Source: CAZSDW01 sp964605705 (GTDB lineage Bacteria; Fidelibacterota; UBA2242). Taken from it: a stretch of DNA of 25,319 nucleotides. The stretch spans positions 1-25,319 of the forward strand of contig CAZSDW010000039.1 of the NCBI GenBank assembly GCA_964605705.1. Direction: 5' to 3'. This document shows, piece after piece, positions 5,300 to 13,273 of the stretch. Each line of letters starts with the position of its first letter. Within the stretch, counting starts at the first letter, position 1. Below the pieces are notes generated by a model. That model saw only the letters and a list, made by a program, of their open reading frames with translations. It was not told the DNA's origin and did no database searches. Made by a program: the position numbers and the translations under genes.

Positions 5300-7543
5300 A
5301 TGAGCAATAAACAATTACAAATTTCCCTACGTTTCCCCGATAGGTCGGGACGAAGCATGGGTCATGGTTCACGGTTCACAGTTAGCTGTTTAATTTTCAT
5401 ATTTCCCTTTTTCCTATCTCCTTTCTCCTTGTCGGCTGCAGACAGCGGCAGAATTATTGGCATTATTCAATCGGAAACAAGCGGAGAACCTTTGCCCGGC
5501 ACAAATATTTTATTGAAAGGAACACTACTGGGTGCTGCTTCTGATCTGGGAGGAAGATTTCGGATTGATAATGTACCGCCGGGAAAATATACTCTGGAAA
5601 TATTAAATATCGGTTATCAGTCAATTCAAAAACAGGTTGAAGTGTTATCTGGTGAGGCTGTCCAATTGGATATTTTGCTCAAAGCGAAAATAATAAAATC
5701 TCCCGAGATTGTCGTTACCGGTGCCCGTCGTACAATGCGTAAAATTGATTCGCCGGTGACAATCTCGACCATCAGCGAAGAACAACTGAATTTTCGTAAT
5801 CCTTCGACAATTGCCGAAGTACTTCCCTATGAGTCGGGTGCTCAGATTCTTGATGGGCAGATCAGTATGCGCGGCAGTAGTGGATACGCCCGGGGAGCGG
5901 GGAGCCGGGTGAGTGTTCTGGTCGATGGATTTCCGGCGCTGTCTTTTGATAATGGCACAATTTACTGGGATGCAATTCCCGTTCAGAATATTGAGCGTGT
6001 TGAAATTCTGAAAGGTCCCGGATCGGCGCTATATGGATCCAGTGCGATGGGCGGTGTTGTCAATATTATCACCAAACCCATTGGTTCTTCCCAAAGCACC
6101 AATGTCAGCCTGGGCGGTGGCATATATTCAAAACCCGGTGATGAATTCCAGGTTTGGACGAAGCATCCTATGTTAATTGAAGAATGGCAAGCCAGCCATT
6201 CCAGAAAAATCGGACCTCTGGGAATATCAGTCGGCGCAGGTCGGAATAGTTCCAACGGTTTTCGCGAAAACGGCTGGTATAAGCGCACGATTTTAAATTC
6301 CCAGCTTGAATATTCGGTAAATAAAAGTCGTGAGTTGCGCTCCCGCTTTTATCTGATTCTTGATAAACACGGTTCCTTTACACAATGGAAAAGCCCGTTC
6401 CAGCCATTTCATACACCCGCAAATACCATTAATGATGAAATTCAAACCTACAAGCTGCAATGGTCAACATTATATTCGAGGATTGTATCGCCGATGCAAT
6501 CCCGGCTGATTCGTCTGAACATCTTTCAAACCCGTTTCGATAATGCCCTGTACAATAATACGACCTTTTCGAAATCCCGGACCCTGAATCCGGAATTCCA
6601 GCTGAATTTACGTCCCGGTGACCACCATTATATCAGCACCGGAATCGACCTGAAACACCATTCGGTGCTGGCGGATATCTGGGGCAATCATACTGCCATT
6701 GACGCCGCGGTTTATTTTCAGGATGAGGTCGAGTTGCTCAGTTTTTTTGATTTAACCATTGGTGCGCGCTGGGATATTCACCAGGTTGATGATCGGGAAT
6801 TCCAGAAGCAGTTAAACCCGAAATTGGGATTGACCCTCGATATTACAAAATATTTTGTCCTGCGCGGATCAATGGGGTGGGCATTCCGGGCACCCTCCAT
6901 GGCAGAGATGTTTATCGAATCCCAGCAATACATTTTTCAGGTAAAACCCAATCCGGATTTGAAATCGGAGACCAGTGTGGCTTCGGAAATTGGATTGTAC
7001 TGGCAGAGGAAAAATTTTAATCTTGATATGGCGGTTTTCTCCAGCCGTTACGATGAACTGATCGAACCGATTCTGGATCCCGCGGACCAGCGAATTCAAT
7101 TTCGCAATGTCACCGAAGCCCTGATTCAGGGATTTGAACTGACAGCGGATTGGTCATGGAGAATCATACCGGCTATTAATAAAATCAGTTATACTTATAT
7201 CGATCCGCAGGATATTACTGCCGACGATGTGCTGGCGTATCGTCATCGGCATTCGCTGGTGATATCTGAACAAATTGTACTTTCGGAGCGGCTGAGTTTT
7301 GGTGTTGATTATCGCTATCTCAGCAAGATGGAAAAAGTACAACTTTATGATGAGAACCCGGTTACCGGAGCCGACCGACGGGTGCCGATAAAATTGGTCA
7401 GTGGATTTTGCAGTTACTCATTTGATCATTCCCTTCGAATTAACCTGAGTGTCGAAAACCTGTTTCAATATTACTATGTCGTGATTGAACGGAATATGGG
7501 ACCGGTCAGATTGCTGAAAGTTCGAATGGATTATACGTTTTAA
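5300..7543 (+). CDS. TonB-dependent outer-membrane receptor with carboxypeptidase-regulatory-like domain
   Basis: The protein has 747 residues. Order: signal peptide (hydrophobic VSCLIFIFPFFLSPFSLSAA, ending near 47), a carboxypeptidase-regulatory-like beta domain (about 50-130, GRIIGIIQSETSGEPLPGTN), a plug (about 137-262, with VLVDGFPA, IPVQNIERVEILKGPGSALYG and GGVVNIITK), then a beta-barrel ending in VRMDYTF, with the C-terminal Phe typical of barrels folded by BAM. It imports a ligand using TonB energy; the ligand is not evident. The first ~18 residues are odd (SLRFPDRSGRSMG), encoded by repeat-like DNA, and Met19 at 5354-5356, just before the signal peptide, is an alternative start. Neighbours give no clear substrate clue. 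Confidence 0.93.
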   Translation: MSNKQLQISLRFPDRSGRSMGHGSRFTVSCLIFIFPFFLSPFSLSAADSGRIIGIIQSETSGEPLPGTNILLKGTLLGAASDLGGRFRIDNVPPGKYTLEILNIGYQSIQKQVEVLSGEAVQLDILLKAKIIKSPEIVVTGARRTMRKIDSPVTISTISEEQLNFRNPSTIAEVLPYESGAQILDGQISMRGSSGYARGAGSRVSVLVDGFPALSFDNGTIYWDAIPVQNIERVEILKGPGSALYGSSAMGGVVNIITKPIGSSQSTNVSLGGGIYSKPGDEFQVWTKHPMLIEEWQASHSRKIGPLGISVGAGRNSSNGFRENGWYKRTILNSQLEYSVNKSRELRSRFYLILDKHGSFTQWKSPFQPFHTPANTINDEIQTYKLQWSTLYSRIVSPMQSRLIRLNIFQTRFDNALYNNTTFSKSRTLNPEFQLNLRPGDHHYISTGIDLKHHSVLADIWGNHTAIDAAVYFQDEVELLSFFDLTIGARWDIHQVDDREFQKQLNPKLGLTLDITKYFVLRGSMGWAFRAPSMAEMFIESQQYIFQVKPNPDLKSETSVASEIGLYWQRKNFNLDMAVFSSRYDELIEPILDPADQRIQFRNVTEALIQGFELTADWSWRIIPAINKISYTYIDPQDITADDVLAYRHRHSLVISEQIVLSERLSFGVDYRYLSKMEKVQLYDENPVTGADRRVPIKLVSGFCSYSFDHSLRINLSVENLFQYYYVVIERNMGPVRLLKVRMDYTF

Positions 7544-7560
7544 TATTTTCTAAAACCACT

Positions 7561-8118
7561 ATGAAAATGAAAAAACGAGTGCTGGTTCCTTTAGCCGATG
7601 GTTTTGAAGAAATCGAAGCGATAACCGTTATTGATATTTTACGAAGGGCTGGGGCTGAAGTAATGGTAGCCGCTTTGCAGGGAGAAATAGTTAAAGGTTC
7701 TCATGGTATTGCTGTCATTGCCGATGCGGTTTTGGAATTGGTAAAAAGTGACGAATTCGATCTGGTTGTTTTGCCGGGCGGATTACCAGGCTCGACGAAT
7801 TTAAAAAAGGATAAACGGATTATTGAACTGATCCAACGTCATAACCAGAACGGTAAGCTGATTTCCGCGATTTGCGCGGCGCCGACTGTTTTAGCGGAGT
7901 ATGGATTGCTAAATGATAAACGCTTTACGCTGCACCCTTCCCAAATTTCGAATGTTTCCCTTTCAGCGACAAATTCACAAGTTGAATGTGACGGTCAGCT
8001 TATCACCGGTCAGGCAGCCGGTGCGGCGATGAAATTTGCATTTGCATTGGTTGAAAAATTGTTCGGTCCTGCGAAAGTCGCTGAAATAAACCGATCAGTC
8101 CTCTCCGCCGAATTTTGA
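7561..8118 (+). CDS. DJ-1/PfpI superfamily protein (YajL/DJ-1-like)
   Basis: The protein has 185 residues, matching the short single-domain DJ-1 length. Landmarks: KKRVLVPLADGFEEIEA (4-20) with the conserved acidic Glu17/18, LVVLPGGLPGSTNL (68-81) and the nucleophile elbow LISAICAAPTVLAEYG with Cys105. A later TGQAAGAAMKFAFALVE helix matches the family C-terminus. Members are cysteine-dependent stress proteins, some described as glyoxalases, deglycases or chaperones; the activity here is open. Two ATGs (7561 and 7567) are possible. There is no Shine-Dalgarno sequence. The 17-bp gap after the receptor gene suggests one transcript. The stop codon TGA is the first bases of a heptamer tandem repeat. 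Confidence 0.92.
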   Translation: MKMKKRVLVPLADGFEEIEAITVIDILRRAGAEVMVAALQGEIVKGSHGIAVIADAVLELVKSDEFDLVVLPGGLPGSTNLKKDKRIIELIQRHNQNGKLISAICAAPTVLAEYGLLNDKRFTLHPSQISNVSLSATNSQVECDGQLITGQAAGAAMKFAFALVEKLFGPAKVAEINRSVLSAEF

Positions 8119-8157
8119 ACTTCGAACTTTAAACTTTGAACTTTCAACTTTGAACTT
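8116..8157. repeat. Heptamer tandem repeat (TGAACTT) spanning a stop and a start codon
   Basis: Six consecutive 7-bp units run TGAACTT, CGAACTT, TAAACTT, TGAACTT, TCAACTT, TGAACTT. The first unit supplies the TGA stop of the DJ-1 gene, and the junction of the last two units supplies the probable TTG start (8150-8152) of the HAD gene. Confidence 0.85.
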
Positions 8158-8866
8158 AAATAACATTCAACCCAATAAACTCCTCATCCTGATCGATATC
8201 GACGGTACTTTAATCCACCCCGGAATGACACCCCGTCAAGCATTGGCAGAGGCGATTTTTCGGCATACCCGGCAGCGAATTGATTTCAATGTCGAACAGT
8301 TGGCGGGATTGACCGATCCCCTGATTATCCAAAATGCACTCGATCGCCTGGGCATTTCTGCAGCCAATCGCGATGGGTTGGTGGATAAAATTCTCGCAAG
8401 CTATCTTGATATTTTTGCAGACCGTTATCCTGTTGCGAAAGATCAAACCTTGTTTCCCGGTGTAACTGATTTGTTGGATTATCTGAAACTCCAGGCGTTT
8501 CGACTGGGACTGATTACCGGGAATGTCGAAAGAGGGGCAATGATAAAATTGAAACCCTTTGGATTGTGGGACTATTTCAGCATGGGTGTCTTCAGCAGTG
8601 ATGCTCCAAATCGGGATCAGCTACCTGTTATTGCTCTTGAAAAAGTAAAGCGCCAATTTGCAGAAACCTATTTGCCGGAGAATGTGATTATCATTGGTGA
8701 TACGGTGCGGGATGTTCTTTGTGCTCATCGGAATGGAATGCGATCCATTGCAGTCCTTCGTTATACAGAACGTCGTAAAAGCATCGAAGTCGAAAAACCT
8801 GATCTGATTATTTCCGGGTTTGAGGACTTGTCACCTATTATGAAATACCTGTCACAATTTGATTGA
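8150..8866 (+). CDS. HAD-superfamily hydrolase, phosphoglycolate-phosphatase-like
   Basis: The protein has 238 residues. HAD motif I is LIDIDGTL, with Asp16 (nucleophile) and Asp18. A helical C1 cap follows (about 24-90). Motif II is LITGNVERG (Thr near 122) and motif IV is VIIIGDTVRDVLCAHRNG (near 183-200). This layout fits Gph-like phosphatases acting on small phosphorylated metabolites; the substrate is unpredictable. The start is unusual: the only codon before motif I that makes sense is TTG at 8150, inside a heptamer tandem repeat, with no Shine-Dalgarno sequence. The N-terminal residues NLNNIQPNK are therefore partly repeat-derived. It probably shares a transcript with the DJ-1 gene. 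Confidence 0.88.
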   Translation: MNLNNIQPNKLLILIDIDGTLIHPGMTPRQALAEAIFRHTRQRIDFNVEQLAGLTDPLIIQNALDRLGISAANRDGLVDKILASYLDIFADRYPVAKDQTLFPGVTDLLDYLKLQAFRLGLITGNVERGAMIKLKPFGLWDYFSMGVFSSDAPNRDQLPVIALEKVKRQFAETYLPENVIIIGDTVRDVLCAHRNGMRSIAVLRYTERRKSIEVEKPDLIISGFEDLSPIMKYLSQFD

Positions 8867-9005
8867 TCTATAATCCACAATTCACTGTTTTGCCCTTTTC
8901 TTTTTTAAAAACGTAAATAAGTATCGATTTTTATGTTTAAATATGCAATATTTATGCAGGTAAAACAGATTGGCAGTAGGGCTTTATTAATAAAAAATTT
9001 ATTCG

Positions 9006-10058
9006 ATGAAAAAATTCGCTTTACCACTTGTTCTGATTATTTTTTTGACTGTTTTAATTGTTTTTCTTAGCAATAGAGATAGTAAAACTCAAGAAACAGT
9101 CTTTCCAAACCCGCGAAATGGTGTCGCAGTTATAATGACCGGTGCCGCAGCCCGAATCCCGCAAGAAGCCGCATTGCTTGAAGAATTGGATAAAAGGGGA
9201 CTGCTGAAAAACATTGTATTTATTTCAGGAGTCAGTTCAGGTGCTCTTAATTCAGTGATACTCAACGGTATTTTAAGTGAAAAAATGACATGGAATGATT
9301 ATAAAAATATTCTTTTTAACCTTAAAAACAGTGATGTCTTTGTTCAGGAAGGAAGAAAAATTCCGGTAAATACGGCACCCGCCAGAGCGCTTTATAAAAG
9401 GGTAGCTGAAGAAAAATTGGATTATTTCAGGATCGGTGATCTCCCGTTTATTACAGGAATATCCTTCACTCATCTGGAAGACCTGTACCTGAAAAAAACT
9501 GTTTACAGGATCTGCAGTCGCAAGATTAATGAAGAAACCGATACGACATTGAGCTTGGTCGATATAATGATGGCATCATCGGCTTTCCCGATTGTTTTTC
9601 CATCCGTTAGAATAAGAAATGTAAAAACCATTCCGGATATCGAATATGTTGATGGGGGAGTTGGTGACGACCATGTTCCATATCATGCCCTGCTTGAATT
9701 TGAAAAATTCAGGGGTGTCGGTGTGGAAAAAATCTATATCATAAGCAGAAAGAGTGATAGCGTACCCGAGATCAGTGAAGAGTTGAAGGGGCTTGGAATA
9801 AATGATAATGGAATATTTGATGACTTGGGGATTTCACTGGATGCTATCCTCAAAAAAGGTATTGACAATAGGCTAAAGGCGTATGCCGCTGAGGCGCCTG
9901 AACTGGTTCCCCTGACTTATGTCTGGATACCTGATTTTGAAGATAATTTTCTACTTTTCAATTTCGATAATCTTGAGGAACAATATAAGCTTACATCGCA
10001 ATGGGCAAAGACTCACGAACCAATGCTCCTTGCTGATTATTTATCGAAGAAAAAATAA
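9006..10058 (+). CDS. Patatin-like serine hydrolase with N-terminal membrane anchor
   Basis: The protein has 350 residues. Residues 5-21 are a hydrophobic anchor or signal (ALPLVLIIFLTVLIVFL), so it is probably tethered to the membrane or exported. The patatin dyad is visible: nucleophile Ser77 in GVSSG (75-79) and Asp216 in YVDGGVGD. The oxyanion-hole loop is MTGAAARIPQEAAL rather than the usual GGGxRG form, keeping the Arg. Members hydrolyse phospholipid or other acyl esters. It lacks a Shine-Dalgarno sequence and follows 139 bp of AT-rich intergenic DNA, so it is likely monocistronic. It converges on the citrate lyase genes. Confidence 0.85.
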   Translation: MKKFALPLVLIIFLTVLIVFLSNRDSKTQETVFPNPRNGVAVIMTGAAARIPQEAALLEELDKRGLLKNIVFISGVSSGALNSVILNGILSEKMTWNDYKNILFNLKNSDVFVQEGRKIPVNTAPARALYKRVAEEKLDYFRIGDLPFITGISFTHLEDLYLKKTVYRICSRKINEETDTTLSLVDIMMASSAFPIVFPSVRIRNVKTIPDIEYVDGGVGDDHVPYHALLEFEKFRGVGVEKIYIISRKSDSVPEISEELKGLGINDNGIFDDLGISLDAILKKGIDNRLKAYAAEAPELVPLTYVWIPDFEDNFLLFNFDNLEEQYKLTSQWAKTHEPMLLADYLSKKK

Positions 10059-10136
10059 TTCTTGGCGCATTTTAACGTTTGTCGGCATCCGATCCCAAAG
10101 CAATATTTACGGGTAGAACATCAATATTAATATGTC

Positions 10137-10160
10137 AGGGCGAACCTGTTATGCCCTTTT
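10137..10160 (+). terminator. Possible terminator after the patatin-like gene
   Basis: AGGGC (10137-10141) pairs with GCCCT (10153-10157) across an 11-base loop, followed by a short T4 run to 10160. It lies in the 103-bp gap between convergent genes. The stem and T tract are both weak, so this is tentative. Confidence 0.35.
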
Positions 10161-10161
10161 C

Positions 10162-11718
10162 CTAGGTAATTACCTGCCTGACCGAATCGATCACCGTGCC
10201 ATCCACCCATTTAACAATTGCGACGATGTTGTCGGCAAAATCGGGTTTTTGGGGGATCCCGCAAATCGCATCGGCTTCGGCTTTTAATGCCGCAATTGTT
10301 TTAATCGGGAGCCCGGAATTTTTTACCCGTTCCAGCAGATCAGTTCGCAGTGGATTTATGGCAATTCCCCGTTCGGTGATAATGACATCAATCAGCTCGC
10401 CCGGTCCTACCAGGGTCGTTACCTTATCGCGAATGACCGGGATTCTATCCCGGAACAGAGGTATTGGTAAAATCGTACATTTCGCATGCAAACAGTTCTG
10501 CCAACCGCCGATGCCATGCAGCAAATAGCCATCGGAATGGGTTACGACATTTCCATTAAAATTCAGATCCACTTCCGTCGCACCCAGAATCATGATATCC
10601 ATCATGGACGTTAAATTGCCCTTTGAATGAAAATTATAGGCATTGAAAACGGAATATTGATGGTGATTGGCATTTTCTGAAACGCTTCGCACGGCATCCA
10701 GATCAAAAGCCTGAGCATCCAGGATGTGTTCCATCGATCCATCTTCCAGCATCTGAACCATATACCCGGTACTGCCACCAAAACCGAGTCGCGAGCGCCA
10801 GCCCTTTTGTTTTAAAATCTGGTGTGTGAAATTGGTAATTGCCAGCGATGTTCCGCCGGCACCGGACTGCATATAACAGCCGTCGTATAAAATGCCGCTG
10901 GTTTCGAGAAAACGGGCGGTCAGCTCTGCGATTAGAAGCCGATCAGGGCTTTTCGTAATGCGGGTAGTGCCGGAGATGATTTTTTCAGGAATACCGATTT
11001 TATCGACTAAAACCACATAATCGACATAATTGCCTTCGATCTCCATAGGCATGTTGGGAAAGTCAACCAGGTTGTCAGTGACAACGATGACCTTATCGGC
11101 ATAAAGATAATCGGCTTTGGCATAACCCAGAACGCCACAGGCGCTGGGTCCTTTTTGACCATTGGCATTCCCGAAAGCATCAGCGGAAGGTGCTGCAATG
11201 ACAGCAATATTGATTTTTACTTCACCATCCTGGATAGCCTGAGCTCTGCCGCCGTGTGAACGTAAAACCGCAGTGCCTTTCATTTTTCCTTCGGACACAA
11301 AACACCCCAGGGGTCCGTTCATGCTGCCCTCGATCCGGTTGATAGTGCCGTCCCTTAGATACTCAATCATCGGTTCATGGCAGGGAAATGAAGCCGAAGG
11401 GAACCAGATCAGATCTTTGACTCCTATATCATGAATCGTGTCAAACAGCAGATTGCTGACCAGATCGCCATCACGCAGATGATGATGTGTAGAGATTGTC
11501 ATGCCATCCCTGATTCCAGCGAGCTGCAATGCTTCTTTCAGACTTGTGACGACCTTGTTACCATCTTTCGGATAATTGACACAGCTGGGAATCAGAGGAC
11601 CGTATTTGGAACCGGAGGGTTGGTGTTTGTTCAATCCTTTGAACGGAATGACGTTTTGACCATTCACCGAAGCAGGTACTTCCCGACCGACGGCATTTAT
11701 AATTCTATCAGTTGCCAT
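10162..11718 (-). CDS. citF: Citrate lyase alpha subunit (citrate CoA-transferase)
   Basis: The protein has 518 residues, full CitF length. In citrate lyase, this subunit exchanges the acetyl group on the acyl-carrier thioester for citrate before the beta subunit cleaves it. Recognisable blocks include STHHHLRDGD, SFPCHEPMIEYLRDGTI, RSHGGRAQAI, IAAPSADAFGNANG, SGAGGTSLAITN, RLGFGGSTGYMVQMLEDG, SENANHHQYSVFNAYN and GATEVDLNFNGNVVTHSDG. The start ATG at 11718 is preceded by GGAGAG and overlaps the end of the CitD-CitE gene by 11 bp, so the two are cotranslated. CitC (acetyl ligase), CitX and CitG (prosthetic-group enzymes) are absent from the window. A homologous citramalate lyase alpha subunit cannot be excluded. 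Confidence 0.92.
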   Translation of the reverse strand: MATDRIINAVGREVPASVNGQNVIPFKGLNKHQPSGSKYGPLIPSCVNYPKDGNKVVTSLKEALQLAGIRDGMTISTHHHLRDGDLVSNLLFDTIHDIGVKDLIWFPSASFPCHEPMIEYLRDGTINRIEGSMNGPLGCFVSEGKMKGTAVLRSHGGRAQAIQDGEVKINIAVIAAPSADAFGNANGQKGPSACGVLGYAKADYLYADKVIVVTDNLVDFPNMPMEIEGNYVDYVVLVDKIGIPEKIISGTTRITKSPDRLLIAELTARFLETSGILYDGCYMQSGAGGTSLAITNFTHQILKQKGWRSRLGFGGSTGYMVQMLEDGSMEHILDAQAFDLDAVRSVSENANHHQYSVFNAYNFHSKGNLTSMMDIMILGATEVDLNFNGNVVTHSDGYLLHGIGGWQNCLHAKCTILPIPLFRDRIPVIRDKVTTLVGPGELIDVIITERGIAINPLRTDLLERVKNSGLPIKTIAALKAEADAICGIPQKPDFADNIVAIVKWVDGTVIDSVRQVIT

Positions 11719-12925
11719 AATTGTCTCTCCAGTTTTCGGATAATTTCCCGGTGTCGATTGCCATTGCGATGGTTTTCTGGGCTCTTTTAACCACCGGAGG
11801 ATCGATCATCTTTGAGCCTAATGCAACAACGCCAAGCCCTTGCTCTTCGGCGGCATGAAATGCGTTGACAATTTTTTTGGCTCTTTCAATTTCTGTGGCG
11901 GAGGGTATAAAAGTATCGTGAATCACGGCTATCTGTCGCGGATGGATGCAGCCCATTCCTTCAAAACCCAGTGCTTTGGATTCCACTGCAGTTTGATGTA
12001 ATCCATCAATATCGGCAATATCCGAGAACACCGAATCAATTGCCTGAATTTCAGCGGCTTTGGCAGCATTCACCAGTGTGCTCCGGGCGAACAGGCTTTC
12101 CTTAGCATCAGAACTGCGGGTTGTGCCGAGATCAGCGGTATAATCCTCTAATCCAATCGCCAGGGCTACGACATTTTTTGATGCACTGGCAATCGGGAAT
12201 GCATTGATAATTCCTTTAGCGCTTTCGATAACAGGCATCAGATATATCGGATAATCCAATCCTTTAGCTCTTTTTATCTCCTGAATTCTTGCAGCTACTT
12301 TTAAGACATCTTCGGCGGATTCACATTTCGGAAGTACTATTAGATTTACGTGGTGGGGAACCACATAATTGAGATCATCCAGCCCGCGTTCGCCCTGATT
12401 GATTCTGACCATTCGTTCACAGCCATAAAAATTTACCTGTCGCAGAGCATTGCGTACCAGGATGCGCGCCTCATCTTTTTTGGCTGGCGCGACAGAATCC
12501 TCCAGGTCCAGAATAATGCCATCCGCCTGATGCAGACCGGCATTGATGAATAGTTTGGGTGTGTTGCCAGGGAGGTAGAGGCGGGACCGACGGTTGCGGT
12601 CTCTCTCTGTAATATAGCAATTGTCCAATATCAAGTCAGGCAGGTATTCTTTATCTGTGTCGATTATCTGTTTAAGAGCCGCTTCGACCCGCGCCATTAT
12701 TACATAGGGCAATGCGCCTTTGTCGGTCACCTTGACTTGGGCATTTTCAACATCGAAGAACTGTAAAATATTCTGGACGAGTTGCCGGTTTTCATTGCCA
12801 AACAGCTGGTTAACCTTGCTGTCTATTTCAAGACTTATCCCACCGGAGTCAGTAAGTGTCATTTCCACGAAGCAATCGGAACGAATATCAGGTCCCCGAT
12901 TACCTGCACTAGCACTCTTTTTCAC
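11708..12925 (-). CDS. Citrate lyase acyl carrier (CitD) fused to beta subunit (CitE)
   Basis: The protein has 405 residues. Residues 1-90 align with CitD: ISLEIDSKVNQLFG (30-43) and VTDKGALPYVIMARVEAAL (66-84) closely follow the CitD pattern of SSVEKQFG and DDKGAL...RARLEALL. Ser16 (in RSD) lies where CitD carries its phosphoribosyl-dephospho-CoA serine. Residues 110-405 are CitE: RSRLYLPGNTPK, DGIILDLEDSVAP (135-147), VRINQ, PKCESAEDV, PVIESAKGI and ALAIGLEDYTADLG. The stand-alone subunits are thus joined in one chain by a 20-25-residue linker. CitE does the aldol-type cleavage of the citryl thioester. The start is GTG at 12925 with GGGAGGA upstream; starting later would remove the carrier serine. 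Confidence 0.85.
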   Translation of the reverse strand: MKKSASAGNRGPDIRSDCFVEMTLTDSGGISLEIDSKVNQLFGNENRQLVQNILQFFDVENAQVKVTDKGALPYVIMARVEAALKQIIDTDKEYLPDLILDNCYITERDRNRRSRLYLPGNTPKLFINAGLHQADGIILDLEDSVAPAKKDEARILVRNALRQVNFYGCERMVRINQGERGLDDLNYVVPHHVNLIVLPKCESAEDVLKVAARIQEIKRAKGLDYPIYLMPVIESAKGIINAFPIASASKNVVALAIGLEDYTADLGTTRSSDAKESLFARSTLVNAAKAAEIQAIDSVFSDIADIDGLHQTAVESKALGFEGMGCIHPRQIAVIHDTFIPSATEIERAKKIVNAFHAAEEQGLGVVALGSKMIDPPVVKRAQKTIAMAIDTGKLSENWRDNYGN

Positions 12926-13100
12926 TATTTCCTCCCTAATTCATCTGAATCAAAGTTGAGAGTTTTTTGAGTAAAAATCAATGTCTGTCTATTCAATCGA
13001 ATTACAGGAATATTAGTCAATACAATTTGAGTACCAAACTGCATCGGATGGCACGGTTTTCGCAAAAATGAGTCAGGTTTTTCTAAGGAGTGATGGTCTA

Positions 13101-13112
13101 TTGACCGGTCAA
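13101..13112. promoter_or_regulatory. 12-bp perfect palindrome, candidate operator
   Basis: TTGACCGGTCAA is its own reverse complement. It lies about 55 bp upstream of the predicted -35 of the hydro-lyase operon and 175 bp from the citrate lyase start, in the middle of the divergent region. No regulator gene is adjacent, so the cognate protein is unknown. Confidence 0.4.
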
Positions 13113-13167
13113 ATATTTCCGCTGGAATCCGCGGTAAAAAATTTCCCAGTTTTAGGAAGATTAAATT

Positions 13168-13197
13168 TTGTATTTCTCGTAATTACTGGGCTATAAT
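13168..13197 (+). promoter_or_regulatory. Predicted promoter of the hydro-lyase operon
   Basis: A -35-like TTGTAT at 13168-13173, an 18-bp spacer and a consensus -10 TATAAT at 13192-13197 predict a leader of about 70 bases before the ATG at 13274. An inverted pair CCCAGT/ACTGGG overlaps the spacer. Confidence 0.45.
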
Positions 13198-13273
13198 GAA
13201 GATGTCGCTTGAATTTTACCTGAAGGCTGATCTAAATTGAAGGCACGGTTTGGATTAATAGATAGAGGATTTA

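Larger units (their letters stand above)
12926..13273. promoter_or_regulatory. Divergent control region between citrate lyase and the hydro-lyase operon
   Basis: These 348 bp contain no ORF of note. Toward the plus-strand operon there is a plausible sigma-70-like promoter at 13168-13197: TTGTAT, 18-bp spacer, TATAAT. CCCAGT (13145-13150) and ACTGGG (13185-13190) form arms bracketing the -35 and spacer. A perfect 12-bp palindrome, TTGACCGGTCAA, sits at 13101-13112. GAGG at 13265-13268 is the likely ribosome binding site for the first plus-strand gene. For the minus strand, GGGAGGA is the ribosome binding site; its promoter is not clear. The layout suggests shared regulation of both arms, an inference from position. 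Confidence 0.5.

Noticed and set aside
10164..10175. Perfect palindrome AGGTAATTACCT
   Set aside because: It lies in the last codons of citF (encoding VIT and the stop) and has no spacing or context suggesting a regulatory site.
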